12,466 nt of DNA from Candidatus Brocadiaceae bacterium (GTDB lineage Bacteria > Planctomycetota > MHYJ01 > JACQXL01 > CAKKQI01), in contig CAKKQI010000081.1 in the NCBI GenBank assembly GCA_919901895.1, positions 1 to 12,466 of the forward strand, given 5' to 3'. Positions 1 through 7,002 of the stretch are shown here, in pieces (position 1 is the first letter of the stretch; each line of letters opens with the position of its first letter). A program made the translations under genes and the position numbers. The notes below the pieces were generated by a model. That model was not told where the DNA came from. It made no database searches and saw only the letters and a list, made by a program, of their open reading frames with translations.

Positions 1-3000
1 GAACTGACTAAAGCCATTACCTACGCGGCCGACCAAAACGTCCGAATTATCTGTGTTAACCTGGCTACGCCGGTTTGGTCTGAGGCCTTAAAAGACGCGG
101 TCGAATATGCCCGGGAAAAAGGGTGTCTGCTGATTGCCCCGGCGGGAAACGAGGGAGCCAATGTGCCGATGTATCCGGCCGGTTTCAAAAACGTCATTTC
201 CGTAACCGGCACAGACGAAGAAGATAAACCGACTAATGGAGTTAATATTGCTAAAGGAACAACGGTCGCGGCGCCCAGCGGCGTGGTTTCTACTTTCCCT
301 TATCAGCAATATTCTAATATGGGTTATACCTCTTGTTCCACCGCCATAGTTACCGGTATTACCGCCCTGCTTATTTCTAAAAATAACCAACTGACTAACG
401 AGCAAATTAAATCCATTATCCATTATGCGATTGAACCGATTAAGATTGAAGGGTTTCCCGAATATTTCCAGTTCGGTCGGATTAACGCCCTGAAAGCCCT
501 GCAAAGAACCGACTCCGATTATAAAGATGTTGCCATAAAAAGTATTGAGGTCTTTCCCCGAAAACCGCAACCCGGGCAGGAAGCCGAAATCAGGGTTATC
601 GTAGAAAATCAGGGGAATGTTAATATAAATAATCTGACGTTTAAAATATGGGCCGACGGGATTGAAATCACCAAAAAGGAAAAAAAGAACAACGGCATTA
701 AAATAGGTCAAGTCAAGATGGGCGAGTCAGAAGAAGTGGAAATAGACTGGGCAGTACCGGCTCAATCTAAGGAATACACCATTAAAGTTGAAATTACGCC
801 GGTTGCCGGAGAATCTGAAACGTTTAATAATACTCTGGAAAAGAAAGTCACGATAGACCAGGCCGTTTTGCGTGACGTAACGATTAAAGACATTCAAATG
901 AGCGAATTAAAATTACTCAAATCAAATCTTACTTTTGAGGTGGTGGTTCAGAATTTAGGCGCTCAATCGGAAGATAACGTCTCAGTGGAGGCGTATTTTC
1001 TTGGATCAGAATGGAAAGAAACCAAAATAATTCAGCGGTTAGGGATCGGCGAAGAAAAGACCCTTAAATTTGAATGGACCGGGGTGGAAAACAATCGTGA
1101 CCCTTACCAGGTTTTTAAAGCCCGGGTCAATCCGGTTCGTGATGAAACAGAGACCATTGATAACGAAGTTCAACTAAGATTCTTGTTTGTACCGAACCAA
1201 GATATTTTTCAGGAACAGTATGCGGATATGATGGGTGAAGACATTATTGCCGATGCCCCCTGGCGGGTGGAAAAAGACTATGTGCCGGTAATGATTTTTA
1301 TTCCTAATTTTAAATGTAAAGAAATGGTTCTTTCAATTTTTAGTATCAGCAATGTTTCTAATTTAAACGACCCGGTCGGCGAAGGCCAACCTTTTTCAGT
1401 TCTTTATCTGGACACTTGGGAAAGTTTACCTTATCCCGGCTATAATTTTCAAGCAGTGAACGACTTAGGTTATATAATTCCCGATGCCGATATTATTACA
1501 ACAAAGAAATTACAATGGGATGACGAGGCCGGCTGGCACCGGATTGTTCGGATTCCACGAGAAGAGAACAACAAAAATTTTCCCCACGCGATTCGGCAGG
1601 CGGCCCGGAATGTCTCCACGGCTTATCTCCACGCGCGGATGGGTTATAACGACAAGTACGTTAAAAATACAATTATCGCCAAACTTTATTATAGTAAAAT
1701 TTTAAAAGTGGATTTAGCCGATGAATCTTTGCCGGTCCTGGTTGAGGGCGGTAAGTATTATGACCCGCATAATCATACGATTGCCGAATGGGAAACCTCA
1801 AACTGGCCGCCGCTGGCGCCCCGCAAGGCCTTTGGCGGGCCAATCCAGATGTTAGCAGAATCGGCCTTTGCCTTAGGGTTGATTGACCAACCGGATTATA
1901 AGCGGGCTCAAAATAAACTTATTACCACCGACCATAATATTTTTTATTCGGACGATGAGCGTCCGAAAGTCGGGCCGACCGCCGCGAAAAACTCTCCGGT
2001 TGACCCAATGACCGGAAGGTCGGAAACCGAATGGCAGCGGATGCGGACGTTTTTTGAACGCGGCGCGGCTCGGGAAGTAACCTTACAAAGAACCGGCACT
2101 TTCGGCAGCCACCTTTTGGTCTATGAAAATCCTAATTTTTTCTTTGACACACCGGTCTGGCACGGCGGACGTCTTTTTCAGTTCTCGGCCGATAACCCTT
2201 GGCCCTTAAGCCGGGTGATGAAAGAAGTCTTGATTCCTAATCCTGAGATGTATAGTTTCTCCGCTCATCCCTTAGATGGTGATGGAGTACGGGAATTAGG
2301 TTGGCCTGACGAATATCTCAGGTTAGCCGCTAATTTTCCTCCAGATTATAATGAAGTGAAGTGGGTGCGAGCCAATATTCCGGAAAAGAATTTCGTTTAT
2401 AACGGTTTACAAATCTGGAACGAGATGAATTTTTATGGCCGCAGTGGTTTAACCCGGCAAGATTTTTTATCCTTAAATCCATTTGGCGGAAAACATAAAT
2501 GGGCCTTAGACCCTAAATGGGATTTACGCCTTAATATGGGCTTGCTAAAGTATTTTAATCAGGTTCAAGAAGGTTTAGTTTATAATTTGATTGACCCGAA
2601 TAACCGCGATGAAGAGAAAAAGAAATTTATCAGAAAACTTTATGTTCTCAATGGTTCGGATGCCCATGGGGATTATAATTATAACACAACCAATCATGCT
2701 ACTTTATTAAGTGATGTGGCTCCCTCAGGTAACAAGATAACTGATAATGCCTTTGGCAAACTCCGGACTTATGTTTTAGAAGACGGCGATATGGTTAAAA
2801 TGAAACAGGGGAAATGCGTGATGACCAGCGGGCCTTTACTGAAATTTAATATTGATAGCGATGGTAAATTTGACCAGACGGATTTATCATGGCATAATCA
2901 AAAAACCACTCCGGAAGAATCATATAAAGATGACGACGGACAAATTGGCGGTGAAGGTGTATTTGATGGTAGTCGGACAATGCTAATACGCAAAGAATGT

Positions 3001-4344
3001 GAAGATATGATTTATAAATATACCTGGGAAAATACCGAAGAATTTGGCGGTAAACCGTCCGTTATTGAATTGTATAAAACAGATAGGAAAAATCCGGTAA
3101 AAACTATGGATGGTTATTTGGCCGCTAATAAAATATTAACGGTTGGTGACAAAAACGCGCCAAATTATAAATTTGTTGAGAAAGAAGAAGAGGTTAATTT
3201 GCCTTCGGTTTTTGCCTTAGGCGCTTTTAAAGGAGAAATTTTTAAATACCGCTGTTATACCAACCCCATCTGGGCGATTCCGATAGACATTGATATTTCT
3301 CCTTTACCTGCTTATGGCAAAGGTCACGAAGCCGGTTTTCCGGTAACGGTCACTTTTAATGCAACACTTCTTTCTATGCACGATGCGCCCTATGAAGTTG
3401 GCGCCAAATGGTTGGATGCGGACGGGAACAGCATTGATGACGTTATTTATCCTTTAGCGCCTGTTCAGCCGCCTCTGCCCAGTGTGGGTGAGTGGGAAGA
3501 TAATCCGACTCTTTTGAATTTTAAGTATACCGCGGCAGGTCAAATTAATTGGTTGGACCGGGCCGGGTCTTTTAGATGGGGTACGACCACTTGGCCCACC
3601 CGTTACGCCTTTATGGTCTATCTAAAAAACCCACAGGACATTAACGAAAACAAGTTAAATTCAGTCGCCGCCTTATGCACTTTGCCTACCCAAACCGGCG
3701 CGCTTCAGGAACAATCCGACTGGCAGGTAACACCGACCAGTACAGGAGCCGGACGACAGCTCATTAGAATTGAGACTTCCAATCCCCAGATAAAATTACG
3801 TCCTGTTTTAACCGGCGTCACGGTGGTTAATTCCGAACAAGGGGAAGTGGTTGCTGGTTCGGTGCATGTCATTGATGATAAAACCGTGGAATTCCAGGTT
3901 GATGTTACGGAAACTTACACTGAGGGGACTCAACTTGACTTTTTCATCAAAACGGTGATGGAAGGAATTAACTGGTTTTTCTGGGTGAAACAGGGAGTGC
4001 CGGTTGGGAATATTCAGGTGGATACTAAAGAAGTTCCTGATTGTAATGTCAAGGTAACCATTAGCGGTCCGAAAACTGTTGCTTCCGGTGAAACCTATAA
4101 AATCAAACTTAATGCCGAGATGATTCAAGGCGATGACTGGTCACACTTCCAATGGTATTTGCTGGAAAACGAAAGTTGGAAAACCGGCAGCGGTTTTCAA
4201 TGGGGACGAATTTTTGACAGGGAGTTAGAATTTACGCAACCGGCGGCTGGAAATTATACCTATAAATTTGGTTTTCGGGACGTCAGTACGGCCCACGGTT
4301 GGTGTGATTTTACAACCGTTCAGATTACGATAAAAGTAGAATAA
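1..4344 (+). CDS. Subtilisin-like protease / CARDB / PHP metallohydrolase fusion (5' end missing)
   Basis: The frame is open from base 1, so the true start lies upstream; 1447 codons are visible and are numbered here from base 1. Codons 1-150 are the C-terminal half of an S8 peptidase. They hold the oxyanion-hole motif PAGNEG (N50) and the nucleophile in YTSCSTAIVTG (S111), a degenerate form of the family GTSMAxPxVAG. The Asp and His of the triad would be upstream. Two CARDB-like adhesion or Ig-like repeats follow (about 176-287 and 292-400), both starting D-V-x-I-K. Codons 584 to about 1090 look like a CehA/McbA-type PHP domain: DPHNHT (H590, H592), TTDHN (D644, H645), REVT (E692), GSHLLV (H704), SAHP (H756), GSDAH (D887, H889) and a later TSGPLL segment. 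The C-terminus (about 1347-1447) looks like a PKD/Ig fold. No C-terminal anchor or sorting signal is visible. Secretion is inferred from the S8 and CARDB domains; the PHP substrate is unknown. Confidence 0.85.
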   Translation, partial: ELTKAITYAADQNVRIICVNLATPVWSEALKDAVEYAREKGCLLIAPAGNEGANVPMYPAGFKNVISVTGTDEEDKPTNGVNIAKGTTVAAPSGVVSTFPYQQYSNMGYTSCSTAIVTGITALLISKNNQLTNEQIKSIIHYAIEPIKIEGFPEYFQFGRINALKALQRTDSDYKDVAIKSIEVFPRKPQPGQEAEIRVIVENQGNVNINNLTFKIWADGIEITKKEKKNNGIKIGQVKMGESEEVEIDWAVPAQSKEYTIKVEITPVAGESETFNNTLEKKVTIDQAVLRDVTIKDIQMSELKLLKSNLTFEVVVQNLGAQSEDNVSVEAYFLGSEWKETKIIQRLGIGEEKTLKFEWTGVENNRDPYQVFKARVNPVRDETETIDNEVQLRFLFVPNQDIFQEQYADMMGEDIIADAPWRVEKDYVPVMIFIPNFKCKEMVLSIFSISNVSNLNDPVGEGQPFSVLYLDTWESLPYPGYNFQAVNDLGYIIPDADIITTKKLQWDDEAGWHRIVRIPREENNKNFPHAIRQAARNVSTAYLHARMGYNDKYVKNTIIAKLYYSKILKVDLADESLPVLVEGGKYYDPHNHTIAEWETSNWPPLAPRKAFGGPIQMLAESAFALGLIDQPDYKRAQNKLITTDHNIFYSDDERPKVGPTAAKNSPVDPMTGRSETEWQRMRTFFERGAAREVTLQRTGTFGSHLLVYENPNFFFDTPVWHGGRLFQFSADNPWPLSRVMKEVLIPNPEMYSFSAHPLDGDGVRELGWPDEYLRLAANFPPDYNEVKWVRANIPEKNFVYNGLQIWNEMNFYGRSGLTRQDFLSLNPFGGKHKWALDPKWDLRLNMGLLKYFNQVQEGLVYNLIDPNNRDEEKKKFIRKLYVLNGSDAHGDYNYNTTNHATLLSDVAPSGNKITDNAFGKLRTYVLEDGDMVKMKQGKCVMTSGPLLKFNIDSDGKFDQTDLSWHNQKTTPEESYKDDDGQIGGEGVFDGSRTMLIRKECEDMIYKYTWENTEEFGGKPSVIELYKTDRKNPVKTMDGYLAANKILTVGDKNAPNYKFVEKEEEVNLPSVFALGAFKGEIFKYRCYTNPIWAIPIDIDISPLPAYGKGHEAGFPVTVTFNATLLSMHDAPYEVGAKWLDADGNSIDDVIYPLAPVQPPLPSVGEWEDNPTLLNFKYTAAGQINWLDRAGSFRWGTTTWPTRYAFMVYLKNPQDINENKLNSVAALCTLPTQTGALQEQSDWQVTPTSTGAGRQLIRIETSNPQIKLRPVLTGVTVVNSEQGEVVAGSVHVIDDKTVEFQVDVTETYTEGTQLDFFIKTVMEGINWFFWVKQGVPVGNIQVDTKEVPDCNVKVTISGPKTVASGETYKIKLNAEMIQGDDWSHFQWYLLENESWKTGSGFQWGRIFDRELEFTQPAAGNYTYKFGFRDVSTAHGWCDFTTVQITIKVE

Positions 4345-4387
4345 AAAAAATTACAAAATTGCCAAATTAAATTAACGCTGTTAAAAA

Positions 4388-4750
4388 ATGACATTATCTC
4401 TTAAAAAGATTTATCTTATTTTATTATTAAGCGGCATTGTAATTTTTGTGCCGGTTTTGTTCTTATTTTCACTAACCCATGGTTTAAATGTTGCCTTGGG
4501 CGGACTCATCGGCATTTTTCCTTTAGTCAGTTGGGACCTTTTAGGCAATTTATTCAAACCGGAACAAAAAATTACAACCGGCAAAAAATTTTTATTCGGG
4601 TTGCTTGCTCTTTTAAAAATTTCAGTACTGGGTTTAATTATTTATTTTCTCACTCAGGCTAAATTTTTTCTGATCTGGCCGTTTATAATCGGGATGACCG
4701 CAATTTTGCTGGTAATGATTATTGTCGTTTTAATCTATTTTTCTAAATGA
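4388..4750 (+). CDS. Small four-helix membrane protein in the atpI position
   Basis: This 120-residue, strongly hydrophobic protein has about four predicted membrane segments: residues 7-28, 33-50, 66-87 and 91-117. A short positively charged loop (KPEQKITTGKK) lies between the second and third. It ends 7 nt before atpB and starts 43 nt after the protease fusion gene. AtpI (subunit I) of bacterial F-ATPases is a small membrane protein encoded just ahead of atpB and has been linked to c-ring assembly and Mg2+ supply. Size, topology and position fit that role, but AtpI is poorly conserved and I see no diagnostic motif, so the identification rests mainly on context. No clear Shine-Dalgarno precedes the ATG. 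The short AT-rich gap upstream shows neither a clear terminator nor a clear promoter, so the operon promoter may lie elsewhere. Confidence 0.6.
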   Translation: MTLSLKKIYLILLLSGIVIFVPVLFLFSLTHGLNVALGGLIGIFPLVSWDLLGNLFKPEQKITTGKKFLFGLLALLKISVLGLIIYFLTQAKFFLIWPFIIGMTAILLVMIIVVLIYFSK

Positions 4751-4757
4751 AGTTGTT

Positions 4758-5510
4758 ATGGCTGCTGAACAGCATTTACCAAGTGTTTTAACGCCGCTCT
4801 ACCGGAAACTTTCAGAAAGTAATCTCCTGCCCGAATTTCTGAAAGGCGAGCACGGCGAGACCTATTTCAAGATAATCATATCCAGCTGGCTGATAATGGG
4901 GTTTCTGATAATCCTGTCCCTGATTGCTACGAGGCGTCTTAATAAATCACCCGGCCGCCTGCAGGCGCTGATGGAAACCGTGGTTGATAGTTTGGGGGGA
5001 TTGCTTGATTCCTTAATCGGACCGGGCGGCCGAAAGTATTTGGGACTTTTAGGGACCACCTTTATTTTTGTTTTCTGCCTTAACCTGCTCGGGCTGATTC
5101 CCGGAATGATTTCGCCCACGGCCAACTGGAATTGCACAATTTCTATGGCGCTGGTGGTGATTATTATGGTGCAGGTCTATGGCATCAAGGAAAACGGATG
5201 GGGGGGGTATTTTAAGCATCTGGCCGGTTCGCCCAAGGGGTTCGCGATGTGGGTCATGGCGCCGATGATGTTTCCTTTGCATATTTTAGGAGAACTGATT
5301 AAGCCGGTCTCGTTATCATTACGATTATTCGGTAATATTTCCGGAGAAGATACGATTATTATTGCATTGGTTAATATGGGATTTCCGATGATGCCGCTTC
5401 AGATAGTGATGTTTTTCTTTGCGGTCTTTACCTCGTTTTTACAGGCCTTTATTTTTACAGCGCTTTCATCTATTTATATTATGTTATTGACGGCGCATGA
5501 GGAACATTGA
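4758..5510 (+). CDS. atpB: F-type ATP synthase subunit a
   Basis: This 250-residue integral membrane Fo subunit forms the ion half-channels next to the c-ring. The family signature is clear. SLSLRLFGNI carries the essential Arg (R189, equivalent to E. coli aR210) that interacts with the c-subunit carboxylate. NLLGLIPG marks the earlier conserved helix, and FLQAFIFTALSSIYI near the end holds the conserved Gln and Tyr-containing last helix. About five to six membrane helices are evident and the length is normal. It lies 7 nt after the atpI-like gene. Its TGA stop (5508-5510) sits inside the left 13-bp terminal inverted repeat of the element that follows, so that element begins exactly at the end of this gene. 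Confidence 0.97.
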   Translation: MAAEQHLPSVLTPLYRKLSESNLLPEFLKGEHGETYFKIIISSWLIMGFLIILSLIATRRLNKSPGRLQALMETVVDSLGGLLDSLIGPGGRKYLGLLGTTFIFVFCLNLLGLIPGMISPTANWNCTISMALVVIIMVQVYGIKENGWGGYFKHLAGSPKGFAMWVMAPMMFPLHILGELIKPVSLSLRLFGNISGEDTIIIALVNMGFPMMPLQIVMFFFAVFTSFLQAFIFTALSSIYIMLLTAHEEH

Positions 5511-5511
5511 T

Positions 5512-5551
5512 ACACGAATAAACACGAATTAATACACGAATGGACACGAAT
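5512..5551 (+). repeat. Left iteron array, four ACACGAAT units
   Basis: Exact ACACGAAT units lie at 5512-5519, 5522-5529, 5534-5541 and 5544-5551, with unit-to-unit spacings of 10, 12 and 10 nt. That is close to one helical turn, so all units would face the same side of the DNA. The ATG of the GxxExxY gene (5540-5542) begins on the last bases of the third unit, so the array also encodes the first residues (MDTN) of that protein. Confidence 0.85.
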
Positions 5552-5932
5552 CAGAGTAAAAAAGTAGAAATATTATACAAGGAATTATCATATAAAATAG
5601 TTGGTTGTCTTTACAAAATATATAATACTCTTGGCCCGGGTCATAAGGAAGATATATACCAGAAAGCCTTAAGGATAGAATTTGATAATAACGGGACAGG
5701 ATACCTGGCCAAAAAGAAATTAGTCATAGAATATGACGGCAAAAAAGTCGGTATTTATGAACCTGATTTTATAATTGAAGATAAAATAATTCTGGAAATC
5801 AAATCTGTTTTAACGATGCCAAAGGTTTTTGAAAAACAATTATATTATTATCTTCATGCTTCTGGTTACCGGTTGGGTTATTTGGTCAATTTTGGTTCCG
5901 ATAAAATAGAAATTCGTCGCCGCGTGAATTAA
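5540..5932 (+). CDS. GxxExxY family protein, PD-(D/E)xK nuclease-like
   Basis: This 130-residue protein has the family's naming motif at residues 34-40 (GHKEDIY) after an N-terminal helix. A PD-(D/E)xK-like core follows: PDFIIEDKIILEIK, with D76, E86 and K88 as the expected metal-binding and catalytic residues, all present. The family is short (about 125-130 residues) and its biochemical role is not established to my knowledge; nuclease activity is inferred from the fold motif. The start codon lies in the repeat array, so the N-terminus MDTN is repeat-encoded. There is no recognisable Shine-Dalgarno. The TAA stop (5930-5932) is within the first bases of the right-hand array. It has no connection with ATP synthesis and splits atpB from atpE, so it is best read as cargo or an agent of the surrounding element. 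The frame is intact, with no sign of decay. Confidence 0.88.
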   Translation: MDTNQSKKVEILYKELSYKIVGCLYKIYNTLGPGHKEDIYQKALRIEFDNNGTGYLAKKKLVIEYDGKKVGIYEPDFIIEDKIILEIKSVLTMPKVFEKQLYYYLHASGYRLGYLVNFGSDKIEIRRRVN

Positions 5933-5975
5933 TTCGTGTAAATTTGTGTTGAATTAGTGTGAATTCGTGTATCAA
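5927..5975 (-). repeat. Right iteron array, inverted relative to the left array
   Basis: Units of ATTCGTGT type lie at 5932-5939 (exact), 5942-5949 (ATTTGTGT), 5953-5960 (ATTAGTGT) and 5963-5970 (exact), spaced 10, 11 and 10 nt. This mirrors the four-unit array on the other side of the GxxExxY gene. The outermost 13 bases complete the perfect terminal inverted repeat. The segment 5927-5955 matches 9998-10026 before atpG at 23 of 29 ungapped positions. Confidence 0.85.
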
Positions 5976-5985
5976 AGGAGGTGAT
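5974..5985 (+). promoter_or_regulatory. Very strong Shine-Dalgarno of atpE
   Basis: AAAGGAGGTGAT is fully complementary to the usual bacterial 16S 3' tail. GGAGG lies 10 nt before the ATG at 5992. It decides the start: an in-frame ATG at 5959 would sit inside the repeat array with no such site. It is by far the best ribosome-binding site in the window, consistent with the multi-copy c-ring needing more product than the other subunits. Confidence 0.9.
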
Positions 5986-5991
5986 AAAAAA

Positions 5992-6327
5992 ATGGATTGG
6001 ACACCAGCGATGATCGCTTTAGCCATCGGGTTCGGAATGGCAATCTCCGCTTCTATTGGCGCACTCAGCCAATCACGCGCCATCTGGCGCGCTGTTGAAG
6101 CCATTGCCAGGCAGCCCGAAGCCGGCGGCCGGATTTTTACTTCGCTGATTATCGGTCTCGCTTTGATTGAAACCCTGGTTATCTATACACTCCTGGTTAC
6201 CGGTTTCTTCCTGCAGGGCAGTTTGAACGAGGTCATTAAAGCAAAGTATGGGAAGGATGCCTTGGACAACCAGAAAGTGATGGATACTTACGAGGCGGAA
6301 AAGAAAGCTAAAGGTGGCGTTCATTAA
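5992..6327 (+). CDS. atpE: F-type ATP synthase subunit c with C-terminal extension
   Basis: The c-ring subunit is recognised by the loop ARQPEAGG (residues 39-46) between two helices and by the ion-binding carboxylate E60 in LALIETLVIY. The ligand set is Q27, E60, T61 and Y65. These positions correspond to Q32, E65, S66 and Y70 of the Na+-binding Ilyobacter ring, while the T67 position is Leu (L62), as in proton-type rings. Helix 1 is poor in the usual Gly-x-Gly repeats and carries R29 and W32, which is unusual. The protein is 111 residues; most c subunits are about 75-90. The excess is a charged tail after FFLQ (about residues 77-111). The start at 5992 is fixed by the strong upstream Shine-Dalgarno. 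It lies directly after the GxxExxY cassette and is followed by a perfect hairpin. Confidence 0.95.
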   Translation: MDWTPAMIALAIGFGMAISASIGALSQSRAIWRAVEAIARQPEAGGRIFTSLIIGLALIETLVIYTLLVTGFFLQGSLNEVIKAKYGKDALDNQKVMDTYEAEKKAKGGVH

Positions 6328-6335
6328 AAGAATCA

Positions 6336-6367
6336 GGTTGTCCCCCAAGGCGACATCGGGGGACAAC
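6336..6367 (+). other. Perfect 11-bp hairpin between atpE and atpF
   Basis: GGTTGTCCCCC (6336-6346) and its exact complement GGGGGACAACC (6357+1 to 6367) close an 11-nt loop. The hairpin starts 8 nt after the atpE stop codon. No T-run follows, so it is not a canonical intrinsic terminator. A stable 3' stem after the c-subunit cistron could act as an RNA-processing or exonuclease barrier, or cause partial transcription stopping, raising c over b; that role is inference. Confidence 0.75.
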
Positions 6368-6392
6368 CACGGTATTATAATTAGAAATGATG

Positions 6393-6433
6393 TGATTACC
6401 GGTAATTTTTACCGCCTAAAATCGGTGTAATCA
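6393..6433. repeat. Small TGATTAC...GTAATCA inverted-repeat element before atpF
   Basis: TGATTAC (6393-6399) and GTAATCA (6427-6433) are perfect 7-bp terminal inverted repeats bounding 41 bp. Inside lies a 12-bp palindrome ATTACCGGTAAT (6395-6406), and GGTAA/TTACC can form an alternative stem (6401-6413). The right end AAAATCGGTGTAATCA (6418-6433) is repeated exactly at 11807-11822 before atpD. A TATAAT sequence at 6376-6381 lies just upstream but has no convincing -35 partner. The rest of the 127-nt atpE-atpF gap shows nothing else. Confidence 0.6.
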
Positions 6434-6454
6434 TTAAGAGAGAGGCAAATATTT

Positions 6455-6994
6455 ATGCTCCAAAATTTATTACAATCACTTAAGAATTTCTTTGATACAA
6501 TGGGCGGCAACTTACAGGTGATTCTTATCCTGGTTATTAACTTCATTATTCTTTTTGTCGTTCTTAAAAAGGCGCTTTTCAGCCGGGTGATGCAGCATCT
6601 GGACAGCCGCAAAAAGGAGATTGACGATACTTTTAATAAGATTGACCTGGATAAAAAAGAAATTGCCCGGTTGAGTGAGGAATACCAGTCCAGAATTGTC
6701 CAGATAGAAAAAGAGGCGTACCAGAAGATCCAGTCCGCGATCAAAGAGGGTTTAAACGCGAAGACCGGTATCATTTCCGAGGCGCATTCCCAGGCGAATA
6801 ACGTCCTGCGTAAGGCAAAAGTGGAAATAGACCACGAGAAGAAGAAAGCGCTGACCGAATTAAAAAATGAGATGGTGACTTTAGTCATTGCCGCCGCTTC
6901 CCGGGTGATTGAAGAGAAAATGGATGAAAAAATCCACGCCAAACTGGTGGAGAAATTTATTAATGATTTGGAATCGGCTGCGCCGGGAAAATAA
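6455..6994 (+). CDS. atpF: F-type ATP synthase subunit b
   Basis: This 179-residue protein forms the peripheral stalk that holds F1 to Fo. One N-terminal membrane helix (about residues 20-37) is followed by a basic stop-transfer stretch (KK at 38-39). A long charged, heptad-like helix (about 45-165), rich in Lys and Glu, is typical of the b-subunit dimer. A Shine-Dalgarno-like AGAGAGG lies about 10 nt upstream of the ATG. There is a single b gene and no b' copy is visible, so a homodimer is expected. It is separated from atpE by 127 nt of hairpin and repeat sequence, and is followed by atpH after 8 nt, so b and delta are probably translated from the same message. Confidence 0.95.
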   Translation: MLQNLLQSLKNFFDTMGGNLQVILILVINFIILFVVLKKALFSRVMQHLDSRKKEIDDTFNKIDLDKKEIARLSEEYQSRIVQIEKEAYQKIQSAIKEGLNAKTGIISEAHSQANNVLRKAKVEIDHEKKKALTELKNEMVTLVIAAASRVIEEKMDEKIHAKLVEKFINDLESAAPGK

Positions 6995-7002
6995 GTAAAA
7001 CT

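Larger units (their letters stand above)
5507..5975. mobile_element. Repeat-bounded GxxExxY cassette inserted between atpB and atpE
   Basis: A 469-bp block is delimited by a perfect 13-bp inverted repeat: TTGATACACGAAT at 5507-5519 and its exact complement ATTCGTGTATCAA at 5963-5975. Inside each end lie four iterated ACACGAAT-type units, inverted between the two sides. The block carries one gene, a PD-(D/E)xK-like GxxExxY protein. Its left edge overlaps the atpB stop codon and its right edge overlaps the first two bases of the atpE Shine-Dalgarno. The compact single-gene layout with terminal inverted repeats suggests a mobile or nuclease-mobilised cassette. No transposase and no clear target-site duplication are seen, so mobility is inferred. 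Confidence 0.6.

Noticed and set aside
3808..4128. 106-residue open frame on the minus strand
   Set aside because: It lies wholly inside the continuous protease/PHP fusion gene, has no recognisable motif or ribosome-binding site, and reads as an antisense shadow.
4345..4387. Terminator or promoter between the fusion gene and the atpI-like gene
   Set aside because: The 43 nt are AT-rich with no inverted repeat and no paired -35/-10 that I could defend.
5507..5975. CRISPR array from the short regularly spaced ACACGAAT units
   Set aside because: The units are 8 bp with 2-4 bp gaps and are inverted across a gene; there are no spacers of the right size and no cas genes.
5959..5991. Earlier in-frame ATG for atpE at 5959
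   Set aside because: It lies in the right iteron array with no ribosome-binding site, and the added MNSCIKGGDKK is translated Shine-Dalgarno region.
6336..6367. Intrinsic terminator after atpE
   Set aside because: The stem is strong but no T-run follows, and essential downstream atp genes lack an obvious new promoter.
6376..6381. TATAAT as an internal promoter for atpF
   Set aside because: No plausible -35 hexamer lies 16-18 nt upstream and the sequence is in an AT-rich repeat region.
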